From Jeotgalibacillus marinus (lineage in GTDB: Bacteria > Bacillota > Bacilli > Bacillales > Jeotgalibacillaceae), in contig NZ_JBFMIA010000001.1 in the NCBI RefSeq assembly GCF_040801915.1, positions 310,001-374,000 of the forward strand: 64,000 bases of DNA, read 5' to 3'. The position numbers and the translations under genes are program-made. The notes beneath the pieces were generated by a model. That model did not search any database and had not been told where the DNA came from. It worked only from the letters and a program-made list of their open reading frames with translations. Positions 52,950 through 61,397 of this stretch are shown one piece after another; the first letter of the stretch is position 1; each line of letters begins with the position of its first letter.

Positions 52950-54089
52950 TTAAAAGTTTTTTGCATTCGGTTGATTGAAACCGTATTGTTCAAAAAACTC
53001 TTCCCGGAAATCTCCAAGACGATCTTCTTTAATCGCCTGGCGAACTTGCCCCATTAAGTTTATCAGAAAATGTAGGTTATGATAAGTAGTAAGTCGAATT
53101 CCGTACGTTTCTTCACATTTAATTAAATGGCGAATGTACGCGCGACTATAATTCTTACATACGTGGCAATCACAATTCGGATCAATCGGGCCAAAGTCCC
53201 GTGCATATTTTGCATTTTTAACGACAAGACGCCCTTGGCTTGTCATCAAGGTACCATTGCGTGCAATACGTGTTGGCAATACACAGTCGAACATATCGAT
53301 TCCGCGTATCGCTCCATCAATAAGTGAATCCGGTGAGCCTACCCCCATCAAATAGCGTGGCTTGTCAGTCGGCAGCCATGGTGTTGTAAATTCAAGCACA
53401 CGGTTCATCACATCTTTCGGTTCGCCAACAGACAATCCCCCAACAGCATAGCCCGGGAAATCCATTGACACAAGATCCTCTGCACTTTGTTTACGTAATG
53501 CTTCATATTCTCCACCCTGTACAATACCAAATAGCCCTTGATCATGTGGTCGTTCGTGAGCAGTTAAGCATCGCTCTGCCCAACGAGTTGTACGTTCTAC
53601 AGAATCTCTCATGTACTTCTCTTCCGCTGGATAAGGTGGACATTCATCAAACGCCATCATGATGTCAGACCCAAGCGCATTTTGAATTTCCATTGCTTTT
53701 TCAGGACTCAAAAAGAGCTTATCTCCATTAATATGGTTTCTAAAATGGACACCTTCTTCTTTAATATCACGGAATTTACTTAATGAAAAAACTTGGAATC
53801 CACCAGAATCGGTTAAAATCGGCTTGTCCCAGTTCATAAATTTGTGTAATCCACCCGCTTCTTTAATAATGTCATGTCCTGGACGTAGCCATAAATGATA
53901 GGTGTTACTCAATATAATGCCTGCTCCAAGCTGTGTTAAATCCTCAGGTGACATCGTTTTAACCGTTGCCATCGTCCCAACCGGCATAAATGTTGGTGTT
54001 TCAAATGATCCGTGTGGCGTATGGACGATCCCAAGACGCGCACCTGTTTGTTTGCATGTTTTAATATGTTCGTAGCGAATTGCACTCAC
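52950..54089 (-). CDS. tgt: Queuine tRNA-ribosyltransferase
   Basis: Tgt swaps G34 for preQ1 in tRNA-Asp, Asn, His and Tyr. Seen: catalytic Asp in TDSGGFQVFSLS, the nucleophile region GVGSPDSLIDGAIRGIDMFD, and zinc ligands CDCHVC followed by a His in the same region. Start is GTG at 54087-54089 with GGGAG upstream. It is followed by yajC and preceded by queA. Confidence 0.96.
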   Translation of the reverse strand: MSAIRYEHIKTCKQTGARLGIVHTPHGSFETPTFMPVGTMATVKTMSPEDLTQLGAGIILSNTYHLWLRPGHDIIKEAGGLHKFMNWDKPILTDSGGFQVFSLSKFRDIKEEGVHFRNHINGDKLFLSPEKAMEIQNALGSDIMMAFDECPPYPAEEKYMRDSVERTTRWAERCLTAHERPHDQGLFGIVQGGEYEALRKQSAEDLVSMDFPGYAVGGLSVGEPKDVMNRVLEFTTPWLPTDKPRYLMGVGSPDSLIDGAIRGIDMFDCVLPTRIARNGTLMTSQGRLVVKNAKYARDFGPIDPNCDCHVCKNYSRAYIRHLIKCEETYGIRLTTYHNLHFLINLMGQVRQAIKEDRLGDFREEFFEQYGFNQPNAKNF

Positions 54090-54104
54090 GTGACTTTCTC
54101 CCTT

Positions 54105-55130
54105 CTATTTGATTAACATCGCATCGCCAAAGCTGAAGAAGCGATAACGTTCTTTCACAGCTTCTTCGTATGCAGCAAGAGTTGCTTCTCTTCCTGCCAT
54201 TGCGCTTACGAGCATAATCAGTGTTGACTTTGGCAAATGAAAATTTGTAAGTAACGCATCCACTGCTTTAAACGTGTAGCCTGGGTAAATGAAGATATCC
54301 GTCCAACCGCTCGCTGGCTGGAACTTCCCTTGATTATCAACAATGGTTTCAAGCGTCCGCGTTGACGTTGTACCGACCGTGATAATTCTCCCACCGCTTG
54401 CTTTTACAGCATTTAATTTTTGCGCGGTTTCATCGTTTAATCGGTAAAACTCACGATGCATATCGTGCTCTTCAATTGAGTCAACCGATACTGGTCTAAA
54501 CGTACCGAGACCGACGTGTAACGTAATAAAAGCAATCTCTACACCTTTTTGGCGCAGTTGATCAAGCAACTCTTTCGTAAAATGAAGACCAGCTGTTGGA
54601 GCCGCCGCTGACCCTCGTTCTTTCGCAAAAACGGTTTGATAGCGATCCTGATCATCGAGTTTTTCTTTTATATAAGGTGGTAGCGGCATATCACCAAGTT
54701 CATCAAGCAGTTCATAAAAAATGCCACTATACGAAAACTCCATGATTCTTGAACCTTGTTCACCAATCCCCACACACGTTGCTCTTAATAATCCCTCTCC
54801 AAAAACGACAGCCGTGCCAACCTTCAACCGCTTTGCTGGCTTAACAAGCGTTTCCCATTGATCTCCCTCAAGCTGCTTCAACAACAAGAGCTCGATCGCT
54901 GCACCAGTACCTTCTTTTACTCCAATCAAACGAGCTGGCAATACTTTTGTATCATTTAACACAAGGCAATCGCCTTCGTGCAAATAATCAAGAATACCAA
55001 GAAACGATCGATGTGAAAAATCCCCACTTTCTTTATCCAGTACCAACAAACGACTTGATGTTCGATCTTCTAATGGAATTTGTGCGATTAGCTCTTCTGG
55101 TAACGCAAAATTAAAATCCTCTATGTTCAT
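54105..55130 (-). CDS. queA: S-adenosylmethionine:tRNA ribosyltransferase-isomerase
   Basis: QueA transfers the ribosyl part of SAM to preQ1-tRNA to make epoxyqueuosine. The protein begins MNIEDFNFALPEELIAQIPL and holds the family stretches ASRLLVLD, GSAAAPTAGLHFT and LHVGLGTFRPV. Two ATGs occur in frame at 55139 and 55130. AGGA lies directly against the first and 8 bases before the second, so the second is used (341 residues). Confidence 0.95.
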   Translation of the reverse strand: MNIEDFNFALPEELIAQIPLEDRTSSRLLVLDKESGDFSHRSFLGILDYLHEGDCLVLNDTKVLPARLIGVKEGTGAAIELLLLKQLEGDQWETLVKPAKRLKVGTAVVFGEGLLRATCVGIGEQGSRIMEFSYSGIFYELLDELGDMPLPPYIKEKLDDQDRYQTVFAKERGSAAAPTAGLHFTKELLDQLRQKGVEIAFITLHVGLGTFRPVSVDSIEEHDMHREFYRLNDETAQKLNAVKASGGRIITVGTTSTRTLETIVDNQGKFQPASGWTDIFIYPGYTFKAVDALLTNFHLPKSTLIMLVSAMAGREATLAAYEEAVKERYRFFSFGDAMLIK

Positions 55131-55166
55131 TTTTTTCATCCTAACTATTAATTTACAAAAACATGA

Positions 55167-55370
55167 TTAGCGGTAGCGGTTAATTAAGAAAAAAACTCCT
55201 GTCAAAATCACGCTAACGATAATCGATGTCACAATCGGAAAGTACATGGTCATATTTTCTCGTTTAATTACAATGTCACCTGGTAATTTACCAAGCTTTA
55301 TAAACTGCATGACAAATCCTAAGATCACTAGGACCGCTCCTACTAACATAATCGTTTTAGGAAGTGTCAT
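55167..55370 (-). CDS. DUF2905 family membrane protein
   Basis: A 67-residue protein with two membrane helices (about 5-24 and 43-63) joined by LGKLPGDIVIKRENMT, the hallmark of DUF2905. It overlaps ruvB by 4 bases, so it belongs to the ruvA-ruvB-queA-tgt operon. In B. subtilis the like-placed gene is yrzS. Function unknown. Confidence 0.85.
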   Translation of the reverse strand: MTLPKTIMLVGAVLVILGFVMQFIKLGKLPGDIVIKRENMTMYFPIVTSIIVSVILTGVFFLINRYR

Positions 55371-56368
55371 TGTGGCACCTCAAGCTTGAAGTGCTGATAT
55401 ACAAGATCGGTTACGACTCGTCCTCTTGGTGTGCGTTGTAAAAATCCGATTTGAAGCAAATACGGCTCATACACATCTTCAATTGTAGACGATTCTTCTC
55501 CAATGCTTGCTGCAATCGTATCGAGGCCCACAGGTCCTCCTCTAAAACGTTCAATAATCCCTGTTAATAATTTATGGTCAATATGATCAAGACCTAATCG
55601 ATCAACTTGTAAAAGTTCTAGTGATTCTTGTGCGATAGCAAACGTGATTGTACCATCTGCTTTGACCTGTGCATAGTCCCGCACGCGTCTCAACAAGCGA
55701 TTTGCAATACGAGGCGTACCACGAGAGCGTCTCGCAATCTCGAGTGCTCCTTGGTCATCTATCCCTGTTTGAAAAATATCCGCTGTACGACGAACGATTT
55801 CGATTAAATGACCTTCTTCATAGTATTCTAAACGACTTAATACACCAAAGCGATCACGTAAAGGAGCTGAGATCGCACCCGCTCGTGTCGTCGCTCCAAC
55901 AAGTGTAAATGGAGGTAAATCAAGTCGAACAGACCTTGCACTCGGCCCTTTACCAATAACGATGTCCAAGCAAAAATCTTCCATCGCAGGATACAATACT
56001 TCTTCAATTGCTCGAGGCAGGCGATGAATCTCATCGATAAAGAGTACATCTCCAGGTTCAAGCGCTGTTAAAATAGCAGCAAGGTCTCCCGGTCGTTCAA
56101 TTGCTGGTCCTGAAGTCGTCCTTAAATTCACACCCATCTCATTTGCTATAACAGCAGCAAGCGTCGTTTTCCCTAAACCCGGTGGACCGTATAGGAGCAC
56201 GTGGTCTAATGTCTCTTGACGATTTCTCGCCGCTTCTATAAAAATGGCTAAATTGTTTTTTACATTATCCTGACCGATGTACGTTTCAAGTAGTTGTGGG
56301 CGCAACGACTGCTCAAGTGAGTGTTCTTCTGTGCTTTCTGTGTCACTGGAAACAATTCGTTCTTCCAT
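55367..56368 (-). CDS. ruvB: Holliday junction branch-migration helicase RuvB
   Basis: A 333-residue AAA+ motor. Walker A GPPGLGKTT, Walker B VLFIDEIHRL, the arginine finger region (GATTRAGAISAPLRDRFG) and the C-terminal winged helix are intact. It drives branch migration with RuvA, encoded 28 bases upstream. No ruvC is expected: Firmicutes use RecU, and ruvX is at 19.7 kb. Confidence 0.97.
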   Translation of the reverse strand: MEERIVSSDTESTEEHSLEQSLRPQLLETYIGQDNVKNNLAIFIEAARNRQETLDHVLLYGPPGLGKTTLAAVIANEMGVNLRTTSGPAIERPGDLAAILTALEPGDVLFIDEIHRLPRAIEEVLYPAMEDFCLDIVIGKGPSARSVRLDLPPFTLVGATTRAGAISAPLRDRFGVLSRLEYYEEGHLIEIVRRTADIFQTGIDDQGALEIARRSRGTPRIANRLLRRVRDYAQVKADGTITFAIAQESLELLQVDRLGLDHIDHKLLTGIIERFRGGPVGLDTIAASIGEESSTIEDVYEPYLLQIGFLQRTPRGRVVTDLVYQHFKLEVPQ

Positions 56369-56395
56369 ACGATCCCCCCTTGCTATCTAGCTTTA

Positions 56396-57007
56396 TCATT
56401 GAAGCTTAAGCATGAGCTGAAGCCCTTTTTTAATATACTGATCCGTTGTTAGTGATTCCTTGAATAAGCTAGGTTCTACTTTTTTCAGTTCTCGATCCGA
56501 ATAGCCAAGCGCCTTTAACGCCAACAGGGCCTCTTCTAATTTAGGGTTATCAGTTGATTTAGCACGGTCTGGATCTGCAAAAAGGTTCGGAAAAAAATCT
56601 GGTACTACGTCTTGAAGTTTTCCTTTTAAATCTAAGATCATTTGACGTGCGGTTTTCTTCCCTACTCCAGGGAACTTTGTTAGGAACGTGTCGTTTTCAT
56701 TTTCAATCGCCTGAATAACCTGTTCAGGTGCTCCTGAAGCTAAAATGGCGAGAGCTCCTTTTGGGCCTATCCCGGAAACATTCAACAACTTCATAAACAA
56801 AAGCTTTTCCTCCATCGTTGGAAAACCAAAAAGGGTTAGCTGGTCTTCACGCACGTGTTGATACGTAAACACCTGTACATGCTGCCCTTGCTTTGACGTC
56901 ATAACAAAAGGGTTTGGCATAAAAAGCTGATAACCCAAACCATGATGGTCTACGACAATATATTCTGTTGAAATGAGTGCAACCTCACCTTTTATGTATT
57001 CATACAT
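56396..57007 (-). CDS. ruvA: Holliday junction DNA helicase subunit RuvA
   Basis: A 203-residue RuvA. The N-terminal OB domain starts MYEYIKGEVALISTEYIVVD, two helix-hairpin-helix motifs occur at LLNVSGIGPKGALAIL and KFPGVGKKTARQMILDLKGK, and the C-terminal domain that contacts RuvB follows an acidic linker. Confidence 0.96.
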   Translation of the reverse strand: MYEYIKGEVALISTEYIVVDHHGLGYQLFMPNPFVMTSKQGQHVQVFTYQHVREDQLTLFGFPTMEEKLLFMKLLNVSGIGPKGALAILASGAPEQVIQAIENENDTFLTKFPGVGKKTARQMILDLKGKLQDVVPDFFPNLFADPDRAKSTDNPKLEEALLALKALGYSDRELKKVEPSLFKESLTTDQYIKKGLQLMLKLQ

Positions 57008-57037
57008 TATGCCTTCTTCCTTTCAAGTCCATTCTTC

Positions 57038-57046
57038 ATTGTATCA
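57038..57046 (-). promoter_or_regulatory. Possible extended -10 promoter of ruvA
   Basis: TGA-TACAAT on the minus strand (TACAAT 57038-57043) lies 31 bases before the ruvA start, after the bofC terminator. Confidence 0.4.
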
Positions 57047-57129
57047 CATTTTCAACGTAAAAATCGGAACAGTTTATAGGGTCACGAAACGTTTGTTCTT
57101 ATTTTAGCAGATTTTATCTAGGACTTCAG

Positions 57130-57165
57130 CAAAAAAGAAAAACAACCGCGGTGAGGTCGGTTGTT
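57130..57165 (-). terminator. Terminator of the bofC-like gene
   Basis: AACAACCG pairs with CGGTTGTT (57141-57148, 57158-57165), followed by TTTCTTTTTT on the minus strand. The stem overlaps the bofC-like stop codon, so no room exists for a missing C-terminal part. Confidence 0.75.
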
Positions 57166-57478
57166 ATGGTGAGAACTTACTATAGCCACTTAAGGTTGTT
57201 AACGGCGACAACTCTTTCACTTGTGAGCGGAAAATGACTTTTCCCTCTGACATATCAACTAGGTGCCACATTTCATACTTTCCCCAAAGGTCTTCCATCG
57301 CCACAACTTCCTCAGATCGAACTTCAACCGCTTTTTCACCATCTTCATAAATCGTTTCAAGTGTAATGTCGATCATATGGTAATCACTTGCATTTGAAGT
57401 TATCGTGGGACTCAGTATGAAAGTCATCATAAAGAAAGTAATGATCAATTTGCCAGTCATACGGGTCTGTATATTCAT
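57164..57478 (-). CDS. bofC: Short BofC-like protein, C-terminal domain absent
   Basis: BofC inhibits SpoIVB protease and so times pro-sigma-K processing. This 104-residue product has a signal peptide (about 1-29) and a domain that aligns by eye to the N-terminal domain of B. subtilis BofC (EDGEKAVEVRSEEVVAMEDL, then WHLV, VIFRSQVKELSPL, GY). It stops where B. subtilis BofC (about 170 residues) continues into its C-terminal domain, and a terminator follows at once. GGAGGTG precedes the chosen ATG at 57476-57478. Location next to ruvA supports the name. Whether it still works is unknown. Confidence 0.75.
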   Translation of the reverse strand: MNIQTRMTGKLIITFFMMTFILSPTITSNASDYHMIDITLETIYEDGEKAVEVRSEEVVAMEDLWGKYEMWHLVDMSEGKVIFRSQVKELSPLTTLSGYSKFSP

Positions 57479-57532
57479 ATAGCCCACCTCCTTTAAGAGT
57501 AGTGTGCTATATGAACCAGTTGTTTATTCTAC

Positions 57533-57975
57533 TTACAATACTTCTTTTGACTGTTTCGTTACTTTTGTCATCATTTCTTTTAAAGACTCCATGTTGTCGT
57601 GTTCCCATTTTTCATCATATCCGGATCGCAAACCATTATCTACTCCTTGAGCAATCGATAGGTCGCTTTATCTTTTGACACATAAACATCGTAACCATCA
57701 TCCACTTGTTCCTGTAGCATGTAAATTATATCTTCTTCGACTGATTCTTCTTTGAATGGGTAACCGCAGCTGCAATGTCTTTTTCATGCACAATGACTTT
57801 CACATATTGAACACCTTTTATTTGGGCTATCCCCTCTGCTAAATGATCTGAGAACTTCCCTTGATGTATCTCATTTTTGGCTTCTGATTCATTGATCATT
57901 TTGGACCCCTTTATCATCATCCGCTGAACAGCCGTAACATAATGTGATCGTACAGAGTAAGACGGTTATTTTTTC
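57533..57975 (-). pseudogene. coxA: Frameshifted YhcN/YlaJ-type spore lipoprotein (coxA-like)
   Basis: Four coding-like pieces follow one another in changing frames on the minus strand. First, a hydrophobic lead ITVLLCTITLCYGCSADDDK (57969 down), like a lipoprotein signal but without a clear ATG. Second, a frame with HLAEGIAQIKGVQYVKVIVH (57726-57920). Third, FKEESVEEDIIYMLQEQVDD running to a stop at 57640. Fourth, QGVDNGLRSGYDEKWEHDN, ending SKEVL at 57533. Together they resemble YhcN/YlaJ family spore lipoproteins. In B. subtilis such a gene, coxA (yrbB), lies directly after safA, as here. At least three frame changes suggest decay; sequencing error cannot be ruled out. Confidence 0.65.
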
Positions 57976-58099
57976 CCTCTAAGCTTTTGTGTTTACCCTG
58001 TGAGGAATGATGCTTATTCATTCAGTTGTGTTCAACTAAACATTTCCCATAGACTTTTGCATGGTATTTTACATCACGTGATTTCTTCTCCCATTACAA

Positions 58100-58128
58100 T
58101 AAAAAAGAAGACGAGAATCCTCGCCTCC
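58100..58128 (-). terminator. Terminator of safA
   Basis: On the minus strand AGGCGAG pairs with CTCGTCT around GATT, followed by TCTTTTTTATT. Confidence 0.8.
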
Positions 58129-58139
58129 AATAGACCTCA

Positions 58140-59264
58140 TTAAGATTCATCCTCTTCATCATACCTTGGCATTCCTTGACCCATTCCTGGATTTCCTGGA
58201 TAGCCGTATGGTTGGTTCGTTCCTTGATTCCTAAACATCCCTGGTGGAAATTGGCCCATTCCTTGGTCTCCATACATTCCTGGTGGCATTTGACCCATTC
58301 CCTGGTCTCCATACATTCCTGGTGGCATTTGACCCATTCCTTGGTCTCCATACATTCCTGGTGGCATTTGACCCATTCCCTGGTCTCCATACATTCCTGG
58401 TGGCATTTGACCCATTCCTTGGTCTCCATACATTCCTGGTGGCATTTGACCCATTCCTTGGTCTCCATACATTCCTGGTGGCATTTGACCCATTCCTTGG
58501 TCTCCATACATTCCTGGTGGCATTTGCCACATTCCTTGGTCTCCATACATTCCTTGCGGGTATTGGTTCATATTCGGATATTCTCCCATATATCCGTTTG
58601 GCATTCCTGGATATCCCTGTGGTTGCATCATAGGATCCTTGGGAAGATTATTGTCAGGCATCATATGCTCTCCTTGAACTTGTGGCTGTTGCATATGCAT
58701 TGGATTGGGATACTGACACTGACACTGAAAGCCATCTCCAGGCATAATTGGCGAAATTGGATAGCACATTCCGTGGTGTACCATTTGAGGCATTTCTACT
58801 TCTTTTTCAACTTCTTTTTCAACTTCTTTTATTTCTTCTTTAACTTCCTTTACTTCCTCTACTAGTTCTTTAGGAGGCATCACTGGCATCGGGAATTGAG
58901 GCACTTGGTATTGCGGCTGCTCTTGCTGTTGCATTTGTGCTTGTAATAGCTGCACATTGTAGGTTTGGTGAATATCTACTTCAGGCTGCATCATAATCGG
59001 TTTTTGCTGTGGTATAACTGGCTGATAGTCCATTGGTGGTGCGTGTGGTTTTTTCTCTGAAAAAGGATGCTGAACAACGGATTCCTTAACGATCACTTCT
59101 TTTTTCCCTGCACTATGATATGGAATTTTGATTTTCATCCCTGGCATTATCATATCTGGATTCGAAAGCTGTGTATTTATTGCTTTCAACTCCTCAAACG
59201 ATACATTGTATTTTTTTGCAATATTCCACAACGTATCGCCTTTTTGAACAACATGAATTTTCAC
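58140..59264 (-). CDS. safA: SafA spore coat morphogenetic protein with repeats
   Basis: SafA (ExsA in the B. cereus group) organises the inner coat at the cortex surface. The N-terminus (2-49) is a LysM domain starting KIHVVQKGDTLWNIAKKYNV, which binds peptidoglycan. A Pro/Gln-rich region follows, then a Glu/Lys coiled segment (VEEVKEVKEEIKEVEKEVEK) and eight copies of GMYGDQGM-(G/W)-Q-(M/F)-PP near the C-terminus. The tail ends YDEEDES. Start is GTG at 59262-59264 with GGAGGG upstream. The repeat block differs from B. subtilis SafA as I recall it and is more like ExsA. Confidence 0.88.
   Translation of the reverse strand: MKIHVVQKGDTLWNIAKKYNVSFEELKAINTQLSNPDMIMPGMKIKIPYHSAGKKEVIVKESVVQHPFSEKKPHAPPMDYQPVIPQQKPIMMQPEVDIHQTYNVQLLQAQMQQQEQPQYQVPQFPMPVMPPKELVEEVKEVKEEIKEVEKEVEKEVEMPQMVHHGMCYPISPIMPGDGFQCQCQYPNPMHMQQPQVQGEHMMPDNNLPKDPMMQPQGYPGMPNGYMGEYPNMNQYPQGMYGDQGMWQMPPGMYGDQGMGQMPPGMYGDQGMGQMPPGMYGDQGMGQMPPGMYGDQGMGQMPPGMYGDQGMGQMPPGMYGDQGMGQMPPGMYGDQGMGQFPPGMFRNQGTNQPYGYPGNPGMGQGMPRYDEEDES
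58242..58553 (-). repeat. Eight tandem 39-base repeats in safA
   Basis: The block holds eight units of exactly 39 bases (312 bases). Each codes for 13 residues, GMYGDQGMGQMPP, with variants WQ in the first and QF in the last. Copies differ by single bases such as CCTTGG/CCCTGG. Because 39 is divisible by three, other frames also stay open through the block. Confidence 0.95.
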
Positions 59265-59431
59265 TTATTTCCCTCCTCCATAGATCATTCCTTATATCTT
59301 ATGAATAACAATGATATTTGCCACGATTTTTTGTAACAAAAGCGGAAGCGGCCCTTTCAGGTTCAGCCACAAATGGGAAACAATGTGGTACAATTACGTC
59401 AAATCAAATGCAAGAGAGGACGAAACAACAC

Positions 59432-59968
59432 ATGTCAAGGGATCGAAAAATCAATGGGGAAAAAAGAAGGCAAAACATTCTACATACGCTTAGAGACTCC
59501 CAAAGTCCAATTACGGGCAACGAACTTGCACAACAAATGAATGTAAGTCGTCAAGTAATTGTCAGTGATGTCACGCTGCTAAAAGCTAAGCAAGAGCCTA
59601 TTTTAGCAACAAGCCAAGGTTACCTCTACATGCCTTCAAACCCAACTACGAAAGTGAGCAGAAAGATTGTCTGTCGCCACACACCGGAACAATCAGAGCA
59701 AGAGATGACCATGATCGTTCAAGAAGGCGCAACAATCAAAAACGTATCTATCGAACACCCTGTATATGGAGACTTAACCGCATCTTTGATGGTTCATTCC
59801 ATAAATGACGTCAATGACTTTATTCAAAAAATTAAGAGTACTGAATCATCATTCTTGTCCGAACTAACAGCTGGCGTTCACCTTCATGAGATTGAAGCTG
59901 ATAAAGAATCCATTTTACAACGAGTCGAGGAGAAATTATTTCATGCAGGAATATTAGTAAAAGACTAA
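59432..59968 (+). CDS. niaR: NiaR (YrxA), repressor of NAD synthesis
   Basis: A 178-residue regulator: N-terminal HTH_11 (NGEKRRQNILHTLRDSQSPI, then NELAQQMNVSRQVIVSDVTLL) and a 3H domain (about 80-178) with the three conserved histidines in CRHTPEQSE, HPVYGDL and TAGVHLHEIE. The family binds nicotinate and represses nad or niacin-uptake genes. ATG 59432 follows GAGAGGA; the frame is open 38 codons further without a ribosome site. No nadABC genes lie beside it, unlike B. subtilis. Confidence 0.88.
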   Translation: MSRDRKINGEKRRQNILHTLRDSQSPITGNELAQQMNVSRQVIVSDVTLLKAKQEPILATSQGYLYMPSNPTTKVSRKIVCRHTPEQSEQEMTMIVQEGATIKNVSIEHPVYGDLTASLMVHSINDVNDFIQKIKSTESSFLSELTAGVHLHEIEADKESILQRVEEKLFHAGILVKD

Positions 59969-60014
59969 AAAAAGCATTCGCCGAATCCTAGTGATTTGGG
60001 TGAATGCTTTTTTA
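59967..60014. terminator. Bidirectional terminator between niaR and pheA
   Basis: AAAAGCATTCGCC-G-AATC pairs with GATTTGGGTGAATGCTTTT around CTAGT, with G-U pairs and small bulges, and a T6 run on the plus strand. Confidence 0.85.
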
Positions 60015-60022
60015 TTTAAAAA

Positions 60023-60880
60023 CTAGAGCGTTGGGACAGAATGCTTTTGATAGCTTCCTAATACCTTTACTGTACAGCCTAGTGCCTCGAGTTCATCAAT
60101 GGCACCTCTCATCAACACACCGTCCATTGATTGCTCAACATCAATAATAAAGAAATAATTGCCTAAACCTGTTTTAAGCGGTCGAGATTCGATTTTACTT
60201 AAGCTCAATTGACGCCAAGAAAAAGCAGATAGCACTTGATGCAACGCACCCGCTCGATCATCAGAAGGTAATGTTACCATTAATGTTGACTTGTGTGATG
60301 CGCCTGTTAGTTCAAGATGATCAGTAGCTGCCGTACAAGAAAGTACGACAAAACGAGTATGATTAAAATGAAAATCATGAATGTTCTCTTCCACTATCTT
60401 TAATCCATACGTTTTCGCTGCAAGTGAGTTACCGATTGCCGCAACATTTTCTTCAGGATGCTCGTTTACATAATGAGCAGCAGCTGCTGTCGATGTTGAT
60501 GGTTCCAGTATTCGTCCTCTAAATCGGTAATACAAATATTTGTGACATTGCGCTAGTGCGTGAGAATGGGACATGATTTTTGTCACTTCTTCCCAGCGCG
60601 ATTCATTTACTGGATGTACCATTAAGTGTTGTTCAATGGGCGACACAAGCTCCGCGGTAATGTATACATCCACATCATGAAATAAATAATCAACTGTGAT
60701 CGGAACAGAACCCTCAAGCGCATTTTCTAACGGAACTACCGCCCGATCAACCTGCATAGCTGTTAAAGCTTCGAGGCAATCAGGGATCGTCGCAAACGGC
60801 ACAAGGTCATCTTTCGGAAAAGCTTTTTTCACTGCATGATGAGTAAACGATGCTTCAGGACCTAAATAAGCAATTTTCAT
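60023..60880 (-). CDS. pheA: Prephenate dehydratase
   Basis: PheA turns prephenate into phenylpyruvate for phenylalanine. The 285-residue protein has the dehydratase domain (KIAYLGPEASFTHHAVKKAF, PLENALEGSVPITVDYL, and the catalytic Thr region FHFNHTRFVVL) and a C-terminal ACT domain for phenylalanine feedback (GALHQVLSAF, SRPLKTGLGNYFFIID). It follows obg and pheB. Prephenate is also the co-substrate for the TrhP1/TrhP2 tRNA hydroxylation encoded at 15-17 kb. Confidence 0.95.
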   Translation of the reverse strand: MKIAYLGPEASFTHHAVKKAFPKDDLVPFATIPDCLEALTAMQVDRAVVPLENALEGSVPITVDYLFHDVDVYITAELVSPIEQHLMVHPVNESRWEEVTKIMSHSHALAQCHKYLYYRFRGRILEPSTSTAAAAHYVNEHPEENVAAIGNSLAAKTYGLKIVEENIHDFHFNHTRFVVLSCTAATDHLELTGASHKSTLMVTLPSDDRAGALHQVLSAFSWRQLSLSKIESRPLKTGLGNYFFIIDVEQSMDGVLMRGAIDELEALGCTVKVLGSYQKHSVPTL

Positions 60881-60909
60881 CTTATCACCTTTCTTACCTT
60901 GACTCTATA

Positions 60910-61365
60910 TTATGCGCCAGAACCGAGTATTTCCACTCTTTCAACAAATTCAAGCCGTTTTAGCTTCGACATCATTTCATCAAGTGGCACACTCATATCC
61001 GTTACATTGAGCGACAAGGTCACGTTCGCTCTTCCTTGTAGCGGAATGGTTTGGTGAATCGTTAAGATATTACAATGGCAAGACGCCGTAAGCCCAAGTA
61101 ACTGGGATAAGGTACCTGAACGATCTTCTAGATAGAAAAAGAGCGTAATGATACTCTCCTTTACCACAGTATGAAATGGAAAAACCGTATCACGATATTT
61201 GTAAAAAGCACTTCGACTTAGATCAACTTGTCTTACTGCTTCCCAAACCGAGTCGGCTTTTCCCCGCTCCAACAACTCTTTAGCATCAAGCGTTTTTTTC
61301 ATGGCTTCAGGAAGTATGTCTTCCCTCACTAAGAAAAATTTTTCATCTAGTCGATTTTTTGTCAC
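60910..61365 (-). CDS. pheB: ACT domain protein PheB
   Basis: A 151-residue UPF0735 protein: an N-terminal helical part (KFFLVREDILPEAMKKTLDA) with an HTH-like stretch (SVWEAVRQVDLSRSAFYKYR), then an ACT domain (from about 72, ITLFFYLEDRSGTLSQLLGL). Named for its place before pheA; its role in phenylalanine metabolism is not settled. The frame opens at ATG 61380, but GGAGG lies within it and 7 bases before GTG 61363-61365, so GTG is used. Confidence 0.87.
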   Translation of the reverse strand: MTKNRLDEKFFLVREDILPEAMKKTLDAKELLERGKADSVWEAVRQVDLSRSAFYKYRDTVFPFHTVVKESIITLFFYLEDRSGTLSQLLGLTASCHCNILTIHQTIPLQGRANVTLSLNVTDMSVPLDEMMSKLKRLEFVERVEILGSGA

Positions 61366-61397
61366 CTTACTTCCTCCCATTTGCCTGAACCAATCCG

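Noticed and set aside
57726..57920. A standalone 64-codon gene
   Set aside because: It is better explained as one fragment of a frameshifted YhcN/YlaJ-type gene, since matching pieces continue in other frames on both sides.
58094..58546. A 150-codon minus-strand frame with repeated METKEWVKCHQEC units
   Set aside because: It is the safA repeat block read in another frame; 39-base periodicity keeps it open. safA has a GTG with a good ribosome site and a LysM domain; this frame has none.
58242..58553. Possible CRISPR-like array
   Set aside because: Units are contiguous 39-base tandem repeats with no unique spacers, in frame with safA.
58176..58865. A 229-codon plus-strand frame across safA
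   Set aside because: It is antisense to safA and open for the same periodicity reason; His/Trp-rich low-complexity product without ribosome site.
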